From Komarekiella delphini-convector SJRDD-AB1 (GTDB taxonomy: Bacteria > Cyanobacteriota > Cyanobacteriia > Cyanobacteriales > Nostocaceae), in assembly GCF_014831675.1 (NCBI RefSeq), contig NZ_VJXY01000031.1, positions 1-53,564 on the forward strand: 53,564 nucleotides of DNA, given 5' to 3'. Shown here piece by piece: positions 8,181 through 16,475 of this stretch (position 1 is the first letter of the stretch; the number at the start of each line of letters is the position of its first letter). Made by a program: the position numbers and the translations under genes. The notes below the pieces were generated by a model. It saw only the letters and a list, made by a program, of their open reading frames with translations. It had not been told where the DNA came from and searched no databases.

Positions 8181-9689
8181 ATGGCAAGAGATTTGCGAGG
8201 ATTCATCAAAATTCTAGAACAAAAAGGTCAATTACAGCGGATTTCAGCTTTAGTTGATCCAGATTTAGAAATTGCTGAGATTTCCAACCGGATGCTACAA
8301 AAAGGTGGCCCAGGGTTGTTGTTTGAAAATGTCAAAGGCGCTTCTTTCCCTGTGGCGGTGAATTTAATGGGAACCGTGGAAAGAATTTGCTGGGCGATGA
8401 ATATGCAGCATCCAGAAGAGTTGGAAACTCTGGGTAAAAAGCTGAGTATGCTGCAACAACCGAAACCACCGAAGAAGATTTCCCAGGCAATAGATTTTGG
8501 TAAGGTGCTATTTGATGTAGTTAAGGCGAAACCAGGACGGGACTTTTTCCCCGCTTGTCAACAAGTGATAATTCAAGGTAATGATGTAGATTTGCATCAG
8601 CTGCCTTTAATACGCCCTTATATCGGTGATGCGGGCAAGATTATCACGCTGGGGTTAGTGATTACCAAAGATTGCGAGACAGGTACGCCAAATGTAGGTG
8701 TGTATCGCTTACAACTGCAATCACAGAATACAATGACGGTTCATTGGCTATCGGTGCGGGGTGGGGCAAGGCATTTGCGAAAAGCGGCCGAACGCGGGAA
8801 AAAATTAGAAGTAGCGATCGCACTCGGCGTTGATCCTCTAATTATCATGGCAGCTGCTACGCCCATACCTGTAGATTTATCAGAATGGCTATTTGCAGGA
8901 CTTTACGGCGGTTCGGGTGTGCAGTTAGCGAAGTGCAAAACCGTAGATTTGGAAGTTCCCGCAGATTCGGAATTTGTTTTAGAAGGAACGATTACACCAG
9001 GGGAAGTTTTACCAGATGGGCCTTTTGGCGACCACATGGGTTATTACGGTGGTGTAGAAGATTCGCCATTGGTTCGCTTCCAATGTATGACGCATCGCAA
9101 AGATCCGATTTACTTAACAACATTTAGCGGTCGTCCACCCAAAGAAGAAGCGATGATGGCGATCGCGCTCAATCGCATCTATACCCCTATTCTGCGGCAA
9201 CAAGTATCAGAAATTGTTGATTTTTTCTTACCAATGGAAGCTTTGAGTTACAAAGCTGCAATTATTTCCATTGATAAAGCATATCCCGGACAAGCGCGAC
9301 GGGCGGCTTTAGCATTTTGGAGTGCTTTACCACAATTCACATACACGAAGTTTGTCATTGTTGTAGATAAAGACATAAATATTCGTGATCCGCGTCAGGT
9401 AGTGTGGGCGATTAGTTCCAAAGTTGACCCCACACGAGATGTGTTTATTTTGCCAAATACACCCTTTGATACTCTGGATTTTGCTAGTGAAAAGATTGGT
9501 TTAGGTGGACGGATGGGAATTGATGCTACCACAAAGATTCCCCCAGAAACAGAACATGAGTGGGGTGCGCCTTTAGAGTCAGATCCAAATGTAGCGGCGA
9601 TGGTAGAGAGGCGATGGGCAGAATATGGTTTGGCTGACTTACAGTTAGGAGAAGTTGACCCAAATCTGTTTGGCTACGATATGAAGTAA
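8181..9689 (+). CDS. ubiD: UbiD-family prenylated-FMN decarboxylase
   Basis: Non-oxidative (de)carboxylase that uses prenylated FMN. In cyanobacteria the UbiD homologue is thought to decarboxylate a 4-hydroxybenzoate-derived intermediate in plastoquinone synthesis, an assignment inferred from the family. The 502-residue length is normal. Visible features are the N-terminal MARDLRGFIKILEQKGQL, a central VHWLSVRGGARHLRKA segment of the prFMN site, and the diagnostic GTITPGEVLPDGPFGDHMGY, which carries the acidic residues of the active site. The C-terminal domain has TPFDTLDFAS and KIGLGGRMGIDATTK. The gene is monocistronic and divergent from pstS. No ubiX partner (prFMN synthase) lies in the window. 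Confidence 0.88.
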   Translation: MARDLRGFIKILEQKGQLQRISALVDPDLEIAEISNRMLQKGGPGLLFENVKGASFPVAVNLMGTVERICWAMNMQHPEELETLGKKLSMLQQPKPPKKISQAIDFGKVLFDVVKAKPGRDFFPACQQVIIQGNDVDLHQLPLIRPYIGDAGKIITLGLVITKDCETGTPNVGVYRLQLQSQNTMTVHWLSVRGGARHLRKAAERGKKLEVAIALGVDPLIIMAAATPIPVDLSEWLFAGLYGGSGVQLAKCKTVDLEVPADSEFVLEGTITPGEVLPDGPFGDHMGYYGGVEDSPLVRFQCMTHRKDPIYLTTFSGRPPKEEAMMAIALNRIYTPILRQQVSEIVDFFLPMEALSYKAAIISIDKAYPGQARRAALAFWSALPQFTYTKFVIVVDKDINIRDPRQVVWAISSKVDPTRDVFILPNTPFDTLDFASEKIGLGGRMGIDATTKIPPETEHEWGAPLESDPNVAAMVERRWAEYGLADLQLGEVDPNLFGYDMK

Positions 9690-9951
9690 AGTGTTGGATT
9701 GGAACCAATAAAAATCTCCACTAGCTATCAGTTTGGCTGATTTTCATTAGTCAAACTGACAAAATAATAAAATCTCAGAAAGAAAAATCTGAATAATCTA
9801 GTTTGATATAAATTTTTCTTTTATTATCAGAAAAAGCTCTGAAACAATGAAGCCTTTTTGTATTATCAATTAACTCTATTTTTTCAGGTATGATGTGAGG
9901 TACAAATAAGACCGCAGTCTTAGGTACTGATACCAGGAAAAGAAAGAGAAT

Positions 9952-10488
9952 ATGACGAAAAATGGGAAGCACTCACCATCAGAGCTAGCGATAGTATTAG
10001 GACTAAGTTGTATTAGCGTTATCAATACTGGTATAGCCAATCAAGTTGTTTTAGCAAAATTAACTAATGAAAATAAGTGCGATATTCTTGCCTACGTCAC
10101 TGACACAGATCTACAAGGTTTAAATGTGCGGAGTGGTGCAAGTGCCAGAAACAGAATTCTGGGGCAAATACCTATTCATGGAACAGTTCAGATTGTTGCA
10201 GCCTTGGGGAAATGGGTACAGATTACTAACGCTAGCGATGGTTTTCAAGGAACTGGGTGGGTTTTTGTGCAAAACTTAGGCATATCATCGCGGGGCTATG
10301 CTACCAATGGCGTAGACATTTACGCTAATGCTAATCAGCAAAGCCGAAAAGTGGGAAAAATTCCCGCTGGTGTGAATATCAAATTGTTAGGCTGTCAGGG
10401 AGATTGGGCACGGGTAGAATATCAAGGTGTCAAGGGTTGGTTGGCAAGGGAAGATCAATGTGGTGCTGCCCTTACTAGTTGTTCTTAG
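9952..10488 (+). CDS. Secreted protein with two bacterial SH3 domains
   Basis: The 178-residue product has a hydrophobic N-terminal segment (LAIVLGLSCISVINTGIA) likely to be a signal peptide. Two SH3_3-like repeats follow. The first contains LNVRSGASARNRILGQIP with WVQITNASDG and GWVFVQNL. The second contains VDIYANANQQSRKVGKIPAG with DWARVEYQGVKGWLA. Such domains usually bind peptidoglycan or mediate contacts in the cell envelope. Several Cys residues (near residues 41, 153, 169 and 177) could form disulfides. It is a single gene with no obvious partner; the precise function is unknown. Confidence 0.75.
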   Translation: MTKNGKHSPSELAIVLGLSCISVINTGIANQVVLAKLTNENKCDILAYVTDTDLQGLNVRSGASARNRILGQIPIHGTVQIVAALGKWVQITNASDGFQGTGWVFVQNLGISSRGYATNGVDIYANANQQSRKVGKIPAGVNIKLLGCQGDWARVEYQGVKGWLAREDQCGAALTSCS

Positions 10489-10556
10489 AGTTACATCACC
10501 CACACCACAAAAAAAGAGAGTTAAGGAAATCAAAAATTTGGTTTTGAGGTATTTGT

Positions 10557-10631
10557 ATGCCTTCCCCATTTCCAGGAATGAATCCATATTTAGAAGATCC
10601 TGAATTATGGCTCGGAATAAGACCAAAGTAA
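10557..10631 (+). pseudogene. DUF4058 N-terminal stub
   Basis: A 24-codon frame reads MPSPFPGMNPYLEDPELW, the invariant start of the cyanobacterial DUF4058 family (normally about 200-270 residues), then ends after GIRPK. The body of the gene is missing; the next sequence is a hairpin and then the accessory island. It is a deletion remnant at the island's left edge. Confidence 0.75.
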
Positions 10632-10672
10632 ACCACAGATGAACAGATAAACATCGGTGTTCATCTGTGGTT
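10631..10672. terminator. Perfect 15-bp hairpin after the DUF4058 stub
   Basis: AACCACAGATGAACA (10631-10645) pairs exactly with TGTTCATCTGTGGTT (10658-10672). It starts on the last base of the stub's stop codon. No strong T-run follows, so it may be a repeat rather than a true terminator. Confidence 0.55.
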
Positions 10673-10937
10673 TATCTGTAGTTAAATTTAACAAATCTCG
10701 ACTTATGCAAGAGGTTTATTGATGTGAGCATGGCGAGCAAGCCAGATGTCCCATCATCATTTATAAATGGGACAGTTGATTCGCAAAACTGCTCTAAAAA
10801 TCAGTATTTGTAAAGTCGAAACAAGAGATGCCAACCATCATAAATGGGACAGAACATTCAGCATACGGTTCGCTACACAGAGATGTCTCCACAATGTTTT
10901 AGCGATTTCTGGCAAGATGCTGGGCGTCTTGAAGAGA
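10673..10937. other. Left boundary region of the accessory island
   Basis: Non-coding stretch in which composition changes from AT-rich chromosome to the GC-richer island. Two copies of a short motif, CAT(A)AATGGGACAG, occur near 10764 and 10840. No integrase, tRNA or att-like repeat was found. Confidence 0.35.
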
Positions 10938-11888
10938 TCATATTGAACTAGCGGTCTCCCTAGTAGCTTCTCGCAGCCGCTCCACATCGCGCATCGGTGG
11001 TGCACCAAACAGCCGCTTGTACTCCCGGTTGAAGTGCGAGGCATCGTCGTACCCCACACGGTAAGCAGCACTGGTAGCATCAAGGTTTTGCCCCAGCATC
11101 AGACGGCGAGCCTCCTGGAGCCGCAGTTGCTTCTGGAACTGCAAGGGACTCATTGCAGTTCCAGACTTGAAGTGATGGTGAAAGCCTGAGATACTCATTC
11201 CAAGCTCTCGTGCGATGCTTTCAATCTTTATCGGCTCCTTAAAGTTTTTACGAAGTCGCTCGACGGCAAGAGCGATGTGGTGGGTGTAGCCACCCAGAAC
11301 TGCAATATGACGGAGCCGATTACCTTGCTCTCCCATCAGGAGTCGGTAAATGATTTCCCGCTTAATCATTGGTGCGAGAACATAAGCTTCAGTAGAGGAA
11401 TCTAGAAGCCTGACGAGCCGCATCACAGCGTCCAACAGATTTGCATCCAACGGACTTACGTCAATCGCTTTCACATCAGCACGGCTGCGCGATGAGGGAT
11501 GACCTGCCTCGACCATCACTGAGCTGACGAGGGTGGGGTCGAGATCGAGGCGAAGGCTAAGGTACGGTTGCTCCTTGGACGCTTCAAGAATTTGGCTGAC
11601 AATCGGCAGTTCAACCGTAGCAAGTAGATAATGCATCGGGTCGTACTGATAGCGATCGCTGCCCAGAAGAACTTCTTTGCTGCCTTGAGCAATCACACAA
11701 AAGGCAGGAACAGAGACACCATAAACGCATTCCGCAGGCGAGGAGGAGCGATTGAAGTGCAATCCCTTCAGCGGCTCAATCGTCCCATCATGACGAATAG
11801 CCTGTGCAATACGCTCAGTCAGTTCATCTCTATTGGCTTGCGCTCTGTCTGCCTCGCGCTTTGCCTGCTGGTCGTTCATTAAATCCAT
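10938..11888 (-). CDS. AraC-family regulator with YqhC-like N-terminal domain (island unit 1)
   Basis: Transcriptional activator of 316 residues. The N-terminal part (about 20-190: GLHFNRSSSPAECVYGVSVP, VIAQGSKEVLLG, YQYDPMHYLLATVELP) matches the AraC_N domain (PF06719) of the E. coli YqhC group, which responds to aldehydes and controls an alcohol dehydrogenase and an aldo-keto reductase. The C-terminal part (about 210-305) is the two-helix-turn-helix AraC DNA-binding domain, with ELGMSISGFHHHFKSGTAMS and VGYDDASHFNREYKRLFG. It is divergent from a redox gene cluster, and two 21-bp-spaced direct half-sites lie in the shared promoter. A close paralogue is at 21453-22406. The inducer is inferred only from the family. 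Confidence 0.88.
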   Translation of the reverse strand: MDLMNDQQAKREADRAQANRDELTERIAQAIRHDGTIEPLKGLHFNRSSSPAECVYGVSVPAFCVIAQGSKEVLLGSDRYQYDPMHYLLATVELPIVSQILEASKEQPYLSLRLDLDPTLVSSVMVEAGHPSSRSRADVKAIDVSPLDANLLDAVMRLVRLLDSSTEAYVLAPMIKREIIYRLLMGEQGNRLRHIAVLGGYTHHIALAVERLRKNFKEPIKIESIARELGMSISGFHHHFKSGTAMSPLQFQKQLRLQEARRLMLGQNLDATSAAYRVGYDDASHFNREYKRLFGAPPMRDVERLREATRETASSI

Positions 11889-11932
11889 ATTGGACTTTTC
11901 ACTCTTTTGGCAGCGTTTATTTCTAAGTTTGC

Positions 11933-11992
11933 AGGATTGTACAACAATCTTAGACGATCGTCATATTACTTGCCCTTCAGGATTCTTAAAAT
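11933..11992 (+). promoter_or_regulatory. Predicted AraC operator and promoter, unit 1
   Basis: Two similar direct half-sites, AGGATTGTACAA (11933-11944) and ACGATCGTCATA (11954-11965), lie 21 bp apart start to start. A -10-like TAAAAT (11987-11992) follows on the plus strand. The AraC paralogue's promoter at 22463-22522 has the same half-sites, the same 21-bp spacing and the same distance to its -10-like hexamer. The downstream half-site overlaps the -35 position, as expected for AraC-type activation. Confidence 0.6.
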
Positions 11993-12094
11993 GAATTTAA
12001 AGCAATGAAAAATGATTTCGTCTTTTGTAAGCATTCTGGACTTTTATTTAAGAAAAAACTCAGTTTTGATTGGGCAACAGACTCGCCTACTGAT

Positions 12095-12165
12095 AACCTT
12101 GCTTCTTAAAAAATCCATCCCTACCAATAGAGCAGGCGCTAAGTGCCCAATCTCTACGATGGGGA
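12095..12165 (+). repeat. Duplicated leader segment, copy A
   Basis: About 70 bases resembling 25720-25794, the leader of the alcohol dehydrogenase gene. Shared blocks include AACCTTGCT, CCCTACC, ATAGAGCA and AATCTCTACGAT. Here it precedes the frameshifted SDR gene. It suggests that the two island units arose by duplication and that an ADH leader, or ADH itself, was lost here. Confidence 0.55.
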
Positions 12166-12218
12166 CAGCCACCCTAATGGCATTAAGTGAAGGAATTGAA
12201 AGAAATGGACATTAAAAA

Positions 12219-12984
12219 ATGACAACGAACGAGAATGGAAACTACACAGGAAAGGTCGCGTTTGTGACCGGAGCAGCGAGCGGCATCGGTCGAGCTACAG
12301 CGCTGGCGTTTGCCCGTGAGGGCGCTGATGTGGTGGTCGCCTTCCGAACAGGGCAATCAAGAAACGGCGCGTCTGATCGAAGAACTCGGCGATCGCGCGA
12401 TCGCCGTCAAATGCGACGTGACGCGAACCGAGGACGTGAAGGCAGCTCTGGACAAGACCATCGAAACCTTCGGGCGGCTGGACTTTGCCTTTAACAACGC
12501 CGGTGTGGAGCAGAAGAATGCAGCAACAGCGGAAATCGAAGAGGAAGAGTGGGATCGGATCGTAGACACTGACCTGCGTAGCGTTTTTCTGTGCCTGAAG
12601 CACGAAATCCCGCTGATGCTCAAGCAAGGGGGCGGCGCGATCGTGAACACCTCTTCAAGTGCTGGGGTCAAAGGCTTCAAAAGTGAAGCTGCTTACGTAG
12701 CTGCAAAGCACGGCGTGGTCGGACTGACGAGGGCGACGGCTCTCGACTACGCCTCGCAGAACATCTGCATCAATGCCGTGTGCCCTGGAATCATCGACAC
12801 CCCGATGATGGATCGCTTCAGCGGCGGTACTCCCGAAGGACGAGAACAGGTGATCTCGCAGGAGCCAATTGGCAGGATGGGGCAGCCCGAAGAGATTGCC
12901 AATGCTGTCGTCTGGCTGTGTTCGGATGCGTCCTCCTTCGCCATCGGGCACGCCCTAGTCGTCGATGGCGGTCAAACAGTGTAG
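12219..12984 (+). pseudogene. Short-chain dehydrogenase with frameshift (unit 1)
   Basis: NAD(P)-dependent classical SDR, paralogue of the intact gene at 24823-25608. The first frame reads [18 protein letters not shown] with the cofactor motif TGAASGIG up to GADVVVA, then goes out of frame near 12343. The rest ([21 protein letters not shown], active-site [25 protein letters not shown]) continues in the +1 frame to 12984. Compared with the paralogue ([10 protein letters not shown]), about 5 bases seem deleted just after the second beta strand, where the cofactor-specificity Asp should lie. Unless rescued by recoding or a sequencing error, the product is inactive. The rest of the frame remains conserved, suggesting a recent event. 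Confidence 0.8.
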
Positions 12985-13051
12985 AGATATTCGCCCGTCC
13001 AAGCTGGCGCGGGACGCAAACGCGATTCGAGCAGACAAGAAGTAAGTCATC

Positions 13052-14146
13052 ATGAAACATATCAAAAACATTACTAAGCGGGCTAACTTGGGCATCAGTC
13101 GGCGGAACATCTTGTTGGTCGGCGTGAGTGCCGCAGTTCCGGGTCTGATGTCCACCTTTAATACCCCAACTTTCGGGCAGGGAGCATCCCCGAAACAAAC
13201 TGCAGATTGGGACAAGACCTTCCCCAAGAGTAACCGGGTGGAGCACCAAAAGGTCTCTTTCTCCAACCGTCTGGGAATTACTCTAGTCGCAGACCTGTAT
13301 ATCCCGAAGAATCTTGATCGCTCTCATCGGCATCCTGCCCTCGTAGTCGGTCATCCGTACGGCGGAGTGAAGGAACAGACTTCCGGTCTCTATGCCCAGA
13401 CGATGGCTGAACGCGGCTTCATCACCTTGGCTCACGACGCATCCTATAACGGTGAGAGCAGCGGTCAACCGCATTCTATCGCTTCTCCTGAAGCGTTCGT
13501 CGAGGACTTCAGCGCCGCCGTGGACTTCCTCGGCACTCGCCCTCAAGTGGATCGTAACCGCATTGGTGTCATCGGCGTTTGCGGCAGCGGTGGCTTTGGG
13601 TTGGCTGCTGCCGAAATCGACCCCCGCATCAAGGCGGTTGCCACGGTCAGTATGTACGATATCGGTCAAGGACAACGGCAGGGCTTGGCAGAGACCCTGG
13701 ACAAAGCCGCGCTCAAAAAGTCCCTGGAGAAAATTGCGGCGCAACGCTGGGCTGAGGTCGATGGCGCAGAAAGGGCGATGGCTATTGGAACACCCAAAGC
13801 AATCACTGAGAGTTCATCGGCGATTGATAAAGAGTTCTACGGCTACTATCGCACGCCGAGAGGTCAGCATCCGCGATCGACAACGGCAATGTCACTCACA
13901 AGCGCTGCTCCTATGATGCTATTTTGGTCATTTGAGCATCTTGACTGGATCTCCCCGCGTCCAGTTCTGTTTATCACGGGAGACCATGCACATTCACGCA
14001 TCTTCAGTGAGCACGCCTTCAAGAAAGCATCAGAACCGAAGGAACTCTATCTCGTTCCGGGCGCCGGGCACGTAGACCTGTACGATCGGGTGAACCTCAT
14101 CCCCTGGGACAAGCTTCAGTCCTTCTTCAATCAGCATCTCGCATAA
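13052..14146 (+). CDS. Tat-exported dienelactone-hydrolase-like alpha/beta hydrolase (unit 1)
   Basis: 364 residues. The N-terminus has a twin-arginine motif (SRRNILLVG) and hydrophobic stretch ending near TFGQ, indicating Tat export. The alpha/beta-hydrolase core includes HPALVVGHPYGGVKEQTSGL and a nucleophile elbow with Cys instead of Ser: GVCGSG, Cys177. Cys nucleophiles of this G-x-C-x-G type are typical of dienelactone hydrolases. The acid is probably in ITGDHAH and the His in GAGHVDLYD. Substrates are likely esters or lactones but cannot be named. It lies 67 bases after the broken SDR. A highly similar copy is at 22626-23747, so the pair is a recent duplication. The start is supported by alignment with that copy. 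Confidence 0.82.
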   Translation: MKHIKNITKRANLGISRRNILLVGVSAAVPGLMSTFNTPTFGQGASPKQTADWDKTFPKSNRVEHQKVSFSNRLGITLVADLYIPKNLDRSHRHPALVVGHPYGGVKEQTSGLYAQTMAERGFITLAHDASYNGESSGQPHSIASPEAFVEDFSAAVDFLGTRPQVDRNRIGVIGVCGSGGFGLAAAEIDPRIKAVATVSMYDIGQGQRQGLAETLDKAALKKSLEKIAAQRWAEVDGAERAMAIGTPKAITESSSAIDKEFYGYYRTPRGQHPRSTTAMSLTSAAPMMLFWSFEHLDWISPRPVLFITGDHAHSRIFSEHAFKKASEPKELYLVPGAGHVDLYDRVNLIPWDKLQSFFNQHLA

Positions 14147-14427
14147 GCGAGCAAGCGAGTAACTGGCAAGTACAAGAGCAATTGGTATTCAGGAAATCGA
14201 AAACAACAAAGAAACGTGAAGAGCTAACAAGCTATCACTCAAATCGCCCAAATCAAAAGATTGTCGATGCAGAAAGGAACTGAAACAGTAAAGGGATTTG
14301 ACCTATACACTTGAGGCGTGATCGTGTCTAAGCTGGAAACTACTCATTCATTGAAGTATAGCATTGGCACGGAGCCTCACCCAACAGCACTGCATATGCT
14401 TCTTCAACAACCGACCAGGAGGTCAAC

Positions 14428-14823
14428 ATGAAAGCTAGACGATTTCCAATCCTTGGTGCATTGGTGCTGATGTTATGTCTGTTATGCGCGTGCGGGCGTG
14501 CCCCTGCTGAACAGGCCCAAGGACGCATGGTACGGCTATCGGTAATTGAAATTGATCCAGCTCAGTTAGAAAACTATAAAGTTGAGCTTAGGGAGGAAAT
14601 CGAGGCTTCCATTCGCCTGGAGCCGGGGGTGCTGACCTTATACGCCGTATCTCTAAAGGATAGCCCCACCAGCATCAGAATTCTTGAGACGTATGCTGAT
14701 GTGGATGCGTACAAAGCGCACATCGAATCGCCTCATTTCAAAAAATACAAGACCAATACCCAGGAAATGGTCAAGTCCCTCGAACTTGTCGAGACCGATC
14801 CCGTTTTGCTCGGCGCGAAGTGA
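14428..14823 (+). CDS. ABM-domain (putative quinol monooxygenase) lipoprotein
   Basis: 131 residues. A signal peptide ([17 protein letters not shown]) ends at a lipobox-like cysteine. The mature domain is a single antibiotic-biosynthesis-monooxygenase (ABM, dimeric ferredoxin-like) fold: [56 protein letters not shown]. Cytoplasmic ABM proteins such as YgiN act on quinols or remove small aromatics; export as a lipoprotein is unusual. The start has AGGAGG seven bases upstream. It begins a tight run of small exported-enzyme genes up to 16387. Confidence 0.75.
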   Translation: MKARRFPILGALVLMLCLLCACGRAPAEQAQGRMVRLSVIEIDPAQLENYKVELREEIEASIRLEPGVLTLYAVSLKDSPTSIRILETYADVDAYKAHIESPHFKKYKTNTQEMVKSLELVETDPVLLGAK

Positions 14824-14875
14824 ATTCGAGCTGAAGAGGTCAAAGAGTGAAAAACAAAATACGCAGGAAAAAACC

Positions 14876-15400
14876 ATGAAAATCAAACTCTTCGCCGCTT
14901 CGGTAGTGATGCTTTCCTTGTTTGCCGTAGCATCCGCTCAGAAGACCCGTGAAGGAATTATCCCGGCTGCGATCGTGATCGTTCAGAATCGATCGCAGCA
15001 GATGACCATCACGCGAAGCGGTTCGCGGATGCCCAGCAGAGGATCGGAGGCGAATTTCACCGGCAACGTGAGCGTCGAGCCTCTGTTCCCCGTAAACTCT
15101 CCGTCGCGGACATCTGGCGGCAGCGTCACGTTTGAACCGGGCGCACGCTCCGCATGGCATACTCATCCGCTCGGTCAGACCCTGATCGTGACGGTCGGCA
15201 CAGGCTGGGTGCAGCAAGAGGGCGGTGAAAAGCAGGAAATCAGGCAAGGGGATGTTGTATGGACACCGCCCGGTGTGAAGCACTGGCACGGTGCCACGAC
15301 AACCAGCCGACTGACGCACATTGCCATTCAGGAGACGCTCGACGGTAAGAACGTTGAATGGATGGAGAAGGTCAGCGACGAGCAGTACAACGACAGATAA
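14876..15400 (+). CDS. Secreted cupin, mandelonitrile-lyase-like
   Basis: 174 residues from the ATG at 14876. A Sec signal peptide ([19 protein letters not shown]) precedes a single cupin. The metal-binding motif 1 is [17 protein letters not shown], with His, His and Gln in place of Glu, and motif 2 is [15 protein letters not shown]. The pattern [32 protein letters not shown] and [10 protein letters not shown] closely resembles the bacterial Mn-dependent cupin hydroxynitrile lyases (the Granulicella type), which make or cleave cyanohydrins. Cupins of this group are usually cytoplasmic and often sit beside or fused to carboxymuconolactone-decarboxylase domains, as here. Activity is inferred; the family may include other aldehyde-handling enzymes. 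Confidence 0.78.
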   Translation: MKIKLFAASVVMLSLFAVASAQKTREGIIPAAIVIVQNRSQQMTITRSGSRMPSRGSEANFTGNVSVEPLFPVNSPSRTSGGSVTFEPGARSAWHTHPLGQTLIVTVGTGWVQQEGGEKQEIRQGDVVWTPPGVKHWHGATTTSRLTHIAIQETLDGKNVEWMEKVSDEQYNDR

Positions 15401-15413
15401 GGGGTTAAGCCTG

Positions 15414-16133
15414 ATGAAAAAGCTCACTGTGTTCTTGGCACTGGTATCTGCAATGATAGTTAGCCTTTCATTTGTGTCGGAGGCGCAAACAATGAACAAC
15501 GAGCAAAGCTTAAACGCACGGCAACAAAGCATTGTCACCATTGCCGCCTTTACCGCCAGCGGCGATATGGAGAATCTAGCTCCCGCTCTGAGCGGAGGGC
15601 TTAATGCTGGCTTGACCGTGAATGAGATCAAGGAGGTTTTGGTTCAACTGTATGCTTATGCAGGATTCCCGCGTAGTCTAAACGCGCTTAACGCTTACAT
15701 GAGTGTGCTGAAAGAGCGCCAAGCAAGGGGGATTAAGGACGTAGTGGGCAGGGAAGCAAGCCCCCTTCCAACTAATAAAAGTTTGATCGAGCTTGGAACA
15801 GAGATTCAGACGCGCCTAATAAAAGGTCCAGTCACCGGGGAAGTTTATACGTTTGCTCCTGTCATTGATCAGTTTTTAAAGAGTCACTTGTTTGGGGATA
15901 TTTTCGGGCGTGACACCCTGGACTTTCAAAGTAGGGAAATTGCAACGATCGCAGCGCTTGCCAGCCTCAAAGGGGTTAACGCTCAACTGCGATCGCATTT
16001 CAGAGTCGGCATGAATACCGGACTCACCGAGGCACAGATGAACAGTCTCGTCTCTGTTCTCAAGTCCAAAGTTGGCAAGCTTGAAGCCGATAATGCTGCT
16101 GAAGTATTGAATAAGGTTTTAAGCAATCAGTAA
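15414..16133 (+). CDS. Secreted double carboxymuconolactone-decarboxylase-domain protein
   Basis: 239 residues from the ATG at 15414, 14 bases after the cupin stop. A Sec signal peptide (KKLTVFLALVSAMIVSLSFV) is followed by two AhpD/CMD-like helical domains. The first runs about 30-110 (LNARQQSIVTIAAFTASGDM, GGLNAGLTVNEIKEVLVQLY, AGFPRSLNA). The second runs about 150-235 (LDFQSREIATIAALASLKG, HFRVGMNTGLTEAQM). The CxxC of peroxidase-type AhpD is absent, so a redox role like AhpD's is unlikely; lactone or ring chemistry is more likely. Tandem CMD proteins next to cupins are a recurrent arrangement in proteobacteria and acidobacteria. Substrate unknown. Confidence 0.8.
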   Translation: MKKLTVFLALVSAMIVSLSFVSEAQTMNNEQSLNARQQSIVTIAAFTASGDMENLAPALSGGLNAGLTVNEIKEVLVQLYAYAGFPRSLNALNAYMSVLKERQARGIKDVVGREASPLPTNKSLIELGTEIQTRLIKGPVTGEVYTFAPVIDQFLKSHLFGDIFGRDTLDFQSREIATIAALASLKGVNAQLRSHFRVGMNTGLTEAQMNSLVSVLKSKVGKLEADNAAEVLNKVLSNQ

Positions 16134-16153
16134 GGAACTGAAAGAGAAAAACG

Positions 16154-16387
16154 ATGCCTCATATCAGCGTTAAGCTTTATCCCGGTCGGTCGGAACAACA
16201 GAAGGTTCAGCTTGCCGAGCGAATTGTAAAAGATGTTATTTCACTGCTCAATTGTGGAGAAGAATCGGTTTCGTTAGCGATCGAAGAAATCAAACCAGAG
16301 GACTGGGCAGAGCAGGTCTATGAACCCGACATTCTAAACAAGTCGGAGAAGCTGTACAAACAGCCAGGATATAACCCATTTCAATAG
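16154..16387 (+). CDS. PptA-like 4-oxalocrotonate tautomerase family protein
   Basis: 77 residues starting [20 protein letters not shown]. Removal of Met exposes Pro1, the catalytic base of the tautomerase superfamily. [20 protein letters not shown] and the C-terminal KQPGYNPF closely follow E. coli PptA (YdcE). It converts enol and keto forms of small dicarbonyl compounds. No export signal is present, unlike the preceding three genes. It starts 20 bases after the CMD gene and probably belongs to the same operon. Confidence 0.85.
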   Translation: MPHISVKLYPGRSEQQKVQLAERIVKDVISLLNCGEESVSLAIEEIKPEDWAEQVYEPDILNKSEKLYKQPGYNPFQ

Positions 16388-16475
16388 CAACGGACAACTC
16401 GATTATGGGTCATACCAAAGCTAATTGTGCAGGATAACGTTCCAACTTTTAACTAGAAGATAGGAGTTCAAACTC

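Noticed and set aside
12012-12215. 67-codon frame before the broken SDR
   Set aside because: It overlaps the duplicated leader and shows no recognised domain or ribosome-binding site.
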